DNA from: Treponema sp.
GTDB lineage: Bacteria > Spirochaetota > Spirochaetia > Treponematales > Breznakiellaceae
NCBI GenBank assembly: GCA_009787835.1
Contig: WQSN01000034.1
Span: forward strand, 1 to 33,097
Length of the DNA: 33,097 nucleotides
Reading direction: 5' to 3'
Of the stretch, positions 24,112 through 29,275 are shown piece by piece (position 1 is the stretch's first letter; each line of letters opens with the position of its first letter). Under the pieces are notes generated by a model. The model worked only from the letters and a program-made list of their open reading frames with translations, was not told where the DNA came from and did not search any database. Both the position numbers and the translations under genes were made by a program.

Positions 24112-24185
24112 GGGCCCTTAGCTCAGTTGGTTAGAGCAGGAGACTCATAATCTCTTGGTCCGGGGTTCAAGTCCCTGAAGGCCCA
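24112..24185 (+). tRNA. tRNA with CAT anticodon, probably tRNA-Ile2 (lysidine type)
   Basis: 74-base cloverleaf: D-arm GCTC-AGTTGGTTA-GAGC, anticodon loop CTCATAA (anticodon at 24146-24148), T-loop TTCAAGT, discriminator A, no encoded CCA. The body (CTTAGCTCAG, CTCATAATC..CTTGGTC, GTTCAAGTCC) resembles bacterial tRNA-Ile(CAU) more than elongator tRNA-Met, but Met cannot be excluded. The acceptor stem GGGCCCT/AAGGCCC has one C-A mismatch (6-67); a GGGCCTT 5' strand would pair perfectly. Integration-type sequences follow its 3' end. Confidence 0.9.
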
Positions 24186-24189
24186 AACG

Positions 24190-24218
24190 GTTAATTCCTT
24201 ATACTGTAAGGAATTAAC
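24190..24218. terminator. Perfect 12-bp hairpin just after the tRNA
   Basis: GTTAATTCCTTA (24190-24201), loop TACTG, TAAGGAATTAAC (24207-24218). No T-run follows. It may terminate the tRNA transcript or be part of an old attachment region. Confidence 0.65.
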
Positions 24219-24228
24219 ATAAATTTAC

Positions 24229-24262
24229 GAATATGCTACCACCGTAATAAAGGCGCATATTC
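24229..24262. repeat. Inverted repeat with 8-bp arms between the tRNA and the integrase-like fragment
   Basis: GAATATGC (24229-24236) and GCATATTC (24255-24262), perfect, 18 bases apart. Possible recombinase arm site. Two direct copies of TTGACAAAATTT-like sequence follow at about 24278-24299. Confidence 0.4.
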
Positions 24263-24312
24263 TCCTGTTTATGTCGAATTGACAAAATTTGACAAAATTT
24301 TTGGGGGAGGGG

Positions 24313-24372
24313 ATGCGCCATTATTATTTGCGTCGAAGAACTAAAGATGGTAAATGGTATGCCATTATTTAA
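24313..24372 (+). pseudogene. Probable integrase N-terminal fragment (19 codons)
   Basis: An ATG behind GGGGGAGGGG opens MRHYYLRRRTKDGKWYAII and then stops at TAA. The pattern YYLRRRTKDGKWYA looks like the N-terminal arm of tyrosine recombinases (phage-type integrases), and the position, 127 bases after a tRNA 3' end, is where such genes lie after integration. No catalytic domain remains. Recognition rests on a short peptide, so confidence is limited. Confidence 0.45.
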
Positions 24373-24427
24373 AATATAAATAAGTTGTGATTTTAACCAA
24401 ATCCTGACTTTTTATTGGAGAATTACT

Positions 24428-25075
24428 ATGAGAAAATTATTCATTGAACGAACCGTGTATTTTAAAAGCCTGCAAACATTAAAGTTTTTTACTGCCGTTT
24501 TTATAATACTTTTTATTTTATCATTAACAGTCTGTAACACAACAAATCCGCCCGACAACAACACAGGCGGTATTAATGCCGGTGTTATTGAACAGATCGC
24601 AAATAGTTTTTCCGCCAGAGCATTTATTGAAAAAGAAGTTTCAAAAGACGATATTGAAATAATCTTAAAATCAGGCGCAAAAGCGCCAAGCGCGAGAAAT
24701 ACACAACCGTGGCATTTTACCGTAGTTAGAAATGCGGATTTTGCTGCAAGTATGGTTCGCGGAGCCTCAAATAGTTGCGTGATTATCGTAATTTCAGGAC
24801 CAGCCGCGGCAAGTGAAGGTATTAATGTGGATTTTGATACGGCTCTCGCAGCTCAAAACATGGTTATATCAGCGCAAGCTCTTGGATTAGGCTGCCGAAT
24901 ATTAACAGGACCGGTACGGGAAATAAATATAAATAAAAAAGAATATTTGAAAATTCCAAATGGTTTTAACGCAGTAGCTATACTGGCAATTGGTCATGTA
25001 GAGAATATTGCCGATGCGATAACAGGCGCTTCGCTTCGTAAACCTTTAGGCGATATAGTCAACTATGTAGAATAA
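24428..25075 (+). CDS. Nitroreductase-family lipoprotein
   Basis: FMN-dependent nitroreductase fold with an export signal. Residues 19-35 are hydrophobic and end in a lipobox LTVC with Cys36, followed by a Thr/Asn/Pro/Gly linker. The enzyme domain has the FMN-binding pattern FSARAFIEKEVSKDD, KAPSARNTQPWHF and ALGLGCRILTGP. Most nitroreductases are cytoplasmic, because they need NAD(P)H; a lipidated version would face the periplasm and need another electron donor. The domain is short (about 165 residues), as in small nitroreductases. Shine-Dalgarno TTGGAG, ATG 24428. First complete gene after the tRNA scar. Confidence 0.82.
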   Translation: MRKLFIERTVYFKSLQTLKFFTAVFIILFILSLTVCNTTNPPDNNTGGINAGVIEQIANSFSARAFIEKEVSKDDIEIILKSGAKAPSARNTQPWHFTVVRNADFAASMVRGASNSCVIIVISGPAAASEGINVDFDTALAAQNMVISAQALGLGCRILTGPVREININKKEYLKIPNGFNAVAILAIGHVENIADAITGASLRKPLGDIVNYVE

Positions 25076-25146
25076 AGTTTGTTTACAAGGCTTCGGAATA
25101 ATTGCCAAAGATATTCTGTAACCTCAACCGAATCTGCAGGGTGAAG

Positions 25147-25186
25147 GTTCCCCTCTTGATCATCAGATGATAACAAAGGAGGGAAC
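25147..25186. repeat. Nested inverted repeat downstream of the nitroreductase
   Basis: Outer arms GTTCCC (25147-25152) and GGGAAC (25181-25186); inner perfect hairpin ATCATC-A-GATGAT (25159-25171). It lies between convergent genes (nitroreductase and the PNPOx pseudogene), so it may be a bidirectional terminator. Confidence 0.4.
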
Positions 25187-25232
25187 AATTCAAATATGAA
25201 TTTCTTAATAAAGAGTTTTTATCATCCAATAT

Positions 25233-25648
25233 TTATACCTTATAAGTTTTTGGTCCTTCGGTAAAACTAAATGTATAACTTCTTCAACGTCAATGTAAAA
25301 GATTTTGAAAATTGGGTTTTCCGCTGTTTGATAAACGCCTTTTATCGGCGGATTTTCATCAAGCGCTCTTGCTTTAAGTTTTATATCCTCTACAAAAACC
25401 ACTTTACCATTTACTGATAAAACAGGTGAAATATTTTGCGGATAAGTACAAAATGATACATTCGGGTTTTCTTTTAATTGTTTGTATACTGGTTTTTCAC
25501 TGTTGGTGCAAAAATAAACTTTGTTTCCTTATGCAAAGAGGTATTGAAATACTCTCGTTCACGGACTAAAGTCCGATGCTTTATCCCCTTCAATAGTCGC
25601 AAATACGCTGTTTGTATTTGCTTTCAGGATTTCCTCATAATTAATCAT
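25233..25648 (-). pseudogene. Decayed PNPOx-like flavin-binding protein
   Basis: Reading from ATG 25648 (Shine-Dalgarno GGAGG at 25655-25659) gives a pyridoxamine 5'-phosphate oxidase-like protein: YEEILKANTNSVFATIEGDK, TRVFQYLFA, NKVYFCTNSEKPVYKQLKEN, SPVLSVNGKVVFVEDIKLK and, after a frameshift, TFSFTEGPKTYKV. It has three lesions: a TGA at codon 30 inside a roughly 21-base palindromic insertion (25559-25579), a TAA at codon 40 (25529-25531), and a one-base deletion near 25275, after which the natural stop lies at 25233. Repaired length is about 131 residues, right for the family. It is divergent from hxlR; such pairs are common, with HxlR regulating an oxidoreductase. Confidence 0.8.
25560..25578. 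repeat. Small palindrome inserted in the PNPOx-like pseudogene
   Basis: CA-CGGAC-TAAA-GTCCG-a-TG (one bulged base on the right). Comparison with the expected protein (EGDK then TRVF) shows that the palindrome and a few flanking bases are extra, and the insertion supplies the in-frame TGA. Same general shape as 63-81, 25838-25851 and 26257-26273. Confidence 0.65.
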
Positions 25649-25765
25649 AATTATCCTCCAAAAAATATTTTGGCTTGTATTTTTAAGCCCTTAATAGTAA
25701 ATTATAAGCGATAGTGTTATTTGTTAAGTAAACATCGTTTTGTTTGGTAGTTTTTTTTATGTAAC

Positions 25766-25787
25766 ATAGTTTCCAAAAAGAAACTAT
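25766..25787. promoter_or_regulatory. Perfect inverted repeat, probable HxlR operator
   Basis: ATAGTTTC (25766-25773), CAAAAA, GAAACTAT (25780-25787), in the space between the divergent hxlR and PNPOx-like pseudogenes. HxlR proteins are dimeric winged-helix repressors or activators that bind dyads of this size between divergent genes, so this is the likely site; the assignment is from position. Confidence 0.6.
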
Positions 25788-25795
25788 TGGAAATC

Positions 25796-25873
25796 GAGGT
25801 TATAATGAAACTGCGTATAATTTTCGATTTAATTCTACGGTTTTACAACCGCACTTATATAGAGGTTATCATG
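25796..25873 (+). repeat. Duplicated ribosome-binding/start unit flanking a palindrome
   Basis: GAGGTTAT-A-ATG (25796-25807) and GAGGTTAT-C-ATG (25862-25873) match at 11 of 12 positions, 66 bases apart. Between them lies a hairpin CGGTT-TTAC-AACCG (25838-25851). Both ATGs are in the hxlR frame, so the upstream copy would add 22 residues to the regulator. This looks like an insertion with a duplicated target. Confidence 0.55.
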
Positions 25874-26220
25874 CTAAAAAGATTTAACTTTCCAGCGTGT
25901 CCTGTTGAAACAGCTTTAATGATGATGGGCAACCGTTGGAATGTTCTTATTGTTCGGGAGTTGTTAACTGGAATAAAACGCTTTTGAGAATTAAGGAAAG
26001 GATTATCAGGAAATTCTCAAAAAACACTGACTGAACATCTCCGTATAATGGAAGAACATAATCTTGTAAATCGTAAAGTATATGCGGAAGTTCCCCAAAG
26101 GTTGAATATTCACTGACCGATTGCGGTAAAAGTTTAAAAACTATACATGACGCAATGTGGAAATGGGGCGAGAAGTTTCAAGAAAGTCAAAAAGCAAATA
26201 AAAAAGATAAAAAGAAATAA
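25871..26220 (+). pseudogene. Decayed HxlR-family transcription regulator
   Basis: From ATG 25871: FPACPVETALMMMGNRWNVLIVRELLTGIKRF, then TGA (25985-25987) where the family has Gly (RFGEL), then ELRKGLSGNSQKTLTEHLRIMEEHNLVNRKVYAEVP. One base is then lost in an A-run (26097-26099), and the next frame continues VEYSLTDCGKSLKTIHDAMWKWGEKF to the stop at 26218-26220. Repaired length is 116 residues, normal for a HxlR winged-helix protein; the conserved N-terminal Cys is present in CPVE. With both genes of the pair broken, the redox-type circuit is dead here unless the stop codons are sequencing errors. Confidence 0.85.
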
Positions 26221-26248
26221 ACTAAATGAAAATATGTTTTAATAATTT

Positions 26249-26454
26249 TATATTTGCAACGGCTAAGTCGTTGATACGCTTTCCGGTTTTATGTAATAAT
26301 CAGAATAACATATACCATGAAGGTATAGCTTCTCAAGTCTTTGTTTTACTCTCAATTTTTCCAATAAATAATGCCATGAAGGTATTCTGCGTTTCAGAAG
26401 GGCGCAAATTAAATTCGAACTTGTGTTCGGGTATTATTTTTTCGAGGAGTCTTT
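26249..26454 (+). promoter_or_regulatory. Hairpin-rich leader upstream of the ECF transporter gene (candidate cis-regulatory RNA)
   Basis: After a TATATT box (26249-26254) five short hairpins follow: 26257-26273 CAACGGC-TAA-GTCGTTG; 26311-26327 TATACC-ATGAA-GGTATA; 26370-26386 imperfect ATGCC-ATGAA-GGTAT; 26388-26406 TGCGTTT-CAGAA-GGGCGCA; 26416-26429 CGAAC-TTGT-GTTCG. The last lies just before the Shine-Dalgarno GAGGAG (26444-26449). All mismatches are G-U pairs in the + strand RNA. No known riboswitch consensus (TPP, FMN, cobalamin, THF, SAM, preQ1) was recognised. No -35 box was found. It may instead be a cluster of inserted palindromes. Confidence 0.45.
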
Positions 26455-26994
26455 ATGGTCGCTTCTGGTTTTATTAACGATGTTGCTTATACGCAATTAT
26501 CATGGAAAACAACTAAAGCTGTATTGGGGCAATGTTTGTTCCTTACTCTGGCTTTAGTTCTGCCAACTTTAACACATAGGCTTGGTTTAAATTATCTCAT
26601 TGCGCAGCCGATGCATTGGATGATTTTATTTGCTGGTTTAACTTATGGCCCATTATCAGGTTTAATTATCGGCGCTTCAATTCCTGTTGTTTCTTTTTTA
26701 ATATCTGGTATGCCGGCGCCAATGATGTTACCTTTAATGATACCTGAATTGGCTGTTTATGGTTTATTAACAGGATTATTAAAAAATAAAATTACTGCAT
26801 TTGGATCTGTTGCGGTTGCTTTAATTACAGGCAGAATTGTATTCTTAATTTTATTGGCTATAGCAGGACGCTTAAATGTACCTGTTTTGGAGTATGCACA
26901 AACAACATGGATGCCTGGATTGGCAGCAGTTATTTTACAAATTGCGTTATTACCATTTTTGGCGGCTCTTTATATTAGAGCAGTTAAAGACTAA
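26455..26994 (+). CDS. ECF transporter substrate-specificity (S) component
   Basis: 179-residue membrane protein with about five or six hydrophobic segments, including GLNYLIAQPMHWMILFAGLTYGPLSGLIIGASIPVVSFLISGMPAPM. This Gly/Pro-rich pattern is typical of S components of energy-coupling-factor vitamin transporters, which capture a vitamin or metal and dock on a shared EcfAAT module encoded elsewhere. The substrate cannot be told from sequence. The gene is AT-rich compared with the left half of the window. ATG 26455 has a good Shine-Dalgarno (GAGGAG, 5-base spacing). No EcfA or EcfT gene lies nearby. Confidence 0.75.
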   Translation: MVASGFINDVAYTQLSWKTTKAVLGQCLFLTLALVLPTLTHRLGLNYLIAQPMHWMILFAGLTYGPLSGLIIGASIPVVSFLISGMPAPMMLPLMIPELAVYGLLTGLLKNKITAFGSVAVALITGRIVFLILLAIAGRLNVPVLEYAQTTWMPGLAAVILQIALLPFLAALYIRAVKD

Positions 26995-27006
26995 CAGTTG
27001 AGCTTG

Positions 27007-27050
27007 CTGTTCCAAAAACGCAAACCTTCGGTATGAAAGTTTTGGAACAG
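27007..27050 (+). terminator. Long hairpin after the ECF-S gene
   Basis: CTGTTCCAAAA (27007-27017) pairs perfectly with TTTTGGAACAG (27040-27050); the loop contains a smaller ACC-TTC-GGT hairpin. It begins 12 bases after the stop codon. There is no T-run, so it is a possible terminator or mRNA-stabilising structure. Confidence 0.55.
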
Positions 27051-27102
27051 CCTCAAATATCAAAAAAATGAATTTTTAATTTTGTAATTTGATCAAAAGG
27101 TA

Positions 27103-27131
27103 TTGACAAATAATTGAATTTTGATTATCCT
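27103..27131 (+). promoter_or_regulatory. metQ promoter
   Basis: Perfect TTGACA (27103-27108), 17-base spacer, TATCCT (27126-27131). The gene is 51 bases further on with a conventional Shine-Dalgarno TTGGAGG. No SAM riboswitch or S-box structure was recognised in the leader. Confidence 0.6.
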
Positions 27132-27182
27132 AATACTTAGTATACAGATATGTTTACTAATTTAATTTCATTGGAGGAAAAA

Positions 27183-27992
27183 ATGAAAAAAAGGATTTTT
27201 ATCAGTCTTTTTATCGCAAGTGTGTTATTAGTGGGTTTTTCTCAGACTGTCATGGCCAGAGGTAGCTCTGATAACACTTCAACTCTTACTGTGGGAGCAA
27301 CCCCGGTTCCGCATGCTGAATTGCTTAATTTGATTAAGAACGATTTGGCGACTCAGGGAATCACATTGAGAGTAGTGGAATATACCGATTATGTACAGCC
27401 TAATTCCGCATTAATCTCCGGGGATATCGATGCGAATTTCTTTCAGCACATTCCCTACCTGGAATCAAATACCGATTGGACATCCCGGCTTAGTTCAGCT
27501 TTTGGCGTTCATATTGAACCTTTTGGTTTGTACTCATCAAAACATGGGAATATTTCAAATTTACCAAACAACGCGACAATAGCCATTCCAAATGATCCGA
27601 CGAACGGCGGACGCGCGCTTCTCCTTCTTCAATCCAACGGATTGATCACTTTAAGAAACGGAGCAGGACTGGAAGCGACTTCCCGGGACATTACAAGCAA
27701 TCCTAAAAACTTTCGTTTCATAGAACTTGAAGCCGCCCTGCTTCCCCGTTCATTGAATGATGTTGATGCTGCCACCATTAACGGAAATTTCGCGCTTCAG
27801 GCAGGATTCAATCCAATCAATGACGCGCTCATTATTGAAGGCGCTGATTCACCGTATGTGAATATTGTGGTTGTCCGTAAGGGAAGCGAACAAGATCCAA
27901 AAATAGTCGCTTTAAAAAACACACTGTTAAGCCAGAGAGTAAAAGACTTCATTAACAGAAGCTACTCAGGCGGAGTCATATCTATTTTCTGA
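27183..27992 (+). CDS. metQ: MetQ/NlpA-family substrate-binding protein, orphan
   Basis: Receptor of D/L-methionine-type ABC importers. From ATG 27183 (MKKRIFISLF, Shine-Dalgarno GGAGG) it has a signal peptide and a binding domain with LTVGATPVPHAELL, DYVQPNSALISGDIDANFFQHIPYL and AATINGNFALQAGFNP, all typical of MetQ. Unlike most family members it has no lipobox cysteine: the cleavage region reads TVMARGSSD, which fits signal peptidase I (after VMA), so it may be a free periplasmic protein. An in-frame ATG at 27150 would add 11 residues and is unlikely. MetN and MetI are not in the window, so it must use a distant transporter or have another role. Confidence 0.85.
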   Translation: MKKRIFISLFIASVLLVGFSQTVMARGSSDNTSTLTVGATPVPHAELLNLIKNDLATQGITLRVVEYTDYVQPNSALISGDIDANFFQHIPYLESNTDWTSRLSSAFGVHIEPFGLYSSKHGNISNLPNNATIAIPNDPTNGGRALLLLQSNGLITLRNGAGLEATSRDITSNPKNFRFIELEAALLPRSLNDVDAATINGNFALQAGFNPINDALIIEGADSPYVNIVVVRKGSEQDPKIVALKNTLLSQRVKDFINRSYSGGVISIF

Positions 27993-28013
27993 TTAAAAAA
28001 TTAACCATGGAGA

Positions 28014-28075
28014 ACACGGAGTTTCACGGAGAAAACAGATGATTTTTGTACGAAAACTTCCGTGTTACTCCGTGA
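28014..28075. terminator. Inverted repeat with repeated CACGGAG, between convergent genes
   Basis: Left arm (28015-28031) CACGGAG-TTT-CACGGAG and right arm (28058-28075) TTCCGTG-TTA-CTCCGTG form a stem with about 14 of 17 pairs. It lies between the metQ and azlD stop codons and can end both transcripts. The doubled CACGGAG unit suggests it derives from a simple intergenic repeat. Confidence 0.55.
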
Positions 28076-28091
28076 TCTCAGTGATTTTTCT

Positions 28092-28454
28092 TCATAAGTG
28101 CACGTACATGCTGTTAAATGCCATATATACCGCTGTTCCGCAAAATATGCTTAAAAGTATATTTCTGCGCCACAGATGAAGAATAACGGTAACAGCCGCA
28201 GCGGCAAGCGCAAATCCGCCCTGCCAAAAATTATCCTGTTTTATATTTTCGTATATAACTGAACTAATGGCATTTAACGCAAGAACAGTCATGGCAAGCG
28301 GCGGCACAACTTTCTCTATAAAACCGATGAAAGCTTCTGTTTTATGTCCCTGCTTTTTACCAATAAAAAACAAAAAAGGAAATGCGCGGCAGAAAAATAT
28401 CACAATAGCCATTACCACCGTTAGTAAAAGCGCTTCCCCTGAATCAATTTTCAT
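28092..28454 (-). CDS. azlD: AzlD-type branched-chain amino acid exporter subunit
   Basis: Small membrane protein with about four hydrophobic segments; pairs with AzlC to export branched-chain amino acids (AzlCD/BrnFE family). I chose the ATG at 28454 (MKIDSGEALLLTVVMAIVIFFCRAFPFLFF), giving 120 residues, the usual AzlD size. The open frame extends 40 codons further upstream inside azlC, but that part is not AzlD-like. The start lies 11 bases before the azlC end, so the two are translationally coupled. Confidence 0.8.
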   Translation of the reverse strand: MKIDSGEALLLTVVMAIVIFFCRAFPFLFFIGKKQGHKTEAFIGFIEKVVPPLAMTVLALNAISSVIYENIKQDNFWQGGFALAAAAVTVILHLWRRNILLSIFCGTAVYMAFNSMYVHL

Positions 28455-29172
28455 TACACGCCCTTTTCCTTCCCAATATGGAATTAACTGCCAAGGCAAA
28501 AGCGATAGCAGCCAGAAGAGAAAAACGCGAAGGTAAAAAAACAACGCATAAAATCGCTGATATCGCAGAAACAATAAAAATGCCCGGTTTCCGTATCTTT
28601 ATAATTTGTTCAAGCATAAGCACTATGAAAAGAGCAGTAAGAGCAAAACTTACTCCTTCAATATTATAGGATAGCAGCGAACCTGCGGCAGCGCCGATTA
28701 ACGAACCTGCGACCCAATAACTTTGATTAAGGAGCGTTACAAGAAACATAAAATTTCCAATACTGCCGGCAGGAATGGGATTTTTTATACCGGAAATACT
28801 TAATATTTCGCCGTTATCTTCTGGTAAAGACGATAACAGGGCAAATGTCTCATCGGTCAAACCAAAGATGCAATAAACTTTTCGGATACCTGAAAACGGC
28901 ATTCGTTTAATCATGGATAATCCGTACGCGATATGACGGGCGCTCAGAACCAGCTGCACCAGAGCGGCTTCCCATAAACTAACGCCTGCGGCAAAAAGTC
29001 CAACGGCGATGTACTGTCCCGCTCCTGTATACATTAAAACACTCATTGCCGCTGTTAACCAAATAGGATATCCTGCATCGGACATAATTAAGCCAAACGC
29101 AAAACCGATTACAGGATAACCTAATAAAACAGGAACCGAGTATTTAAATGCCACTATAAAAATATGTCTCAT
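28444..29172 (-). CDS. azlC: AzlC-type branched-chain amino acid exporter subunit
   Basis: Larger exporter subunit, 242 residues, with about six hydrophobic segments. AzlC signatures: PVLLGYPVIGFAFGLIMSDAGYPIWLTAAMSVLMYTGAGQYIAVGL and ARHIAYGLSMIKRMP, FGLTDETFALL. It ends overlapping azlD. There is no regulator gene (such as Lrp/AzlB type) beside it. Its neighbours are metQ on one side and glycoside hydrolases on the other, so the pair is probably an independent module. Confidence 0.88.
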   Translation of the reverse strand: MRHIFIVAFKYSVPVLLGYPVIGFAFGLIMSDAGYPIWLTAAMSVLMYTGAGQYIAVGLFAAGVSLWEAALVQLVLSARHIAYGLSMIKRMPFSGIRKVYCIFGLTDETFALLSSLPEDNGEILSISGIKNPIPAGSIGNFMFLVTLLNQSYWVAGSLIGAAAGSLLSYNIEGVSFALTALFIVLMLEQIIKIRKPGIFIVSAISAILCVVFLPSRFSLLAAIAFALAVNSILGRKRACNEN

Positions 29173-29241
29173 AATTATCTATTATATTACAGCTTTAAAC
29201 CATTAATAAGAGTCTATCTGCCAACTGTATATCCCGGATTT

Positions 29242-29271
29242 AGCGGCGCCAATGATAAACAAAAAGCCGCT
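29242..29271. terminator. Inverted repeat between the GH43 and azlC genes
   Basis: AGCGGC (29242-29247) and GCCGCT (29266-29271), 18 bases apart, just downstream of the GH43 stop on the minus strand. Possible terminator; the stem is short and no strong T-run follows. Confidence 0.3.
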
Positions 29272-29275
29272 GTTA

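Noticed and set aside
25196-25264. ATG after AGGAGGG opening a 22-codon frame downstream of the nitroreductase
   Set aside because: Shine-Dalgarno spacing is 12 bases and the frame overlaps the end of the PNPOx pseudogene antisense; likely chance.
25233-26220. Stop-codon recoding (TGA or TAA read as amino acid) in the PNPOx-like and hxlR genes
   Set aside because: Lesions include two kinds of stop, single-base deletions and an insertion, which fits decay better; TGA and TAA are used as normal stops throughout the window.
26226-26477. An 83-codon + strand frame across the ECF-S leader
   Set aside because: It has no ribosome-binding site, overlaps the well-supported ECF-S start, and its sequence is explained by the hairpins.
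27051-27182. Possible SAM riboswitch before metQ
   Set aside because: The leader after the promoter is only about 45 bases and contains no S-box or other known SAM-riboswitch core.
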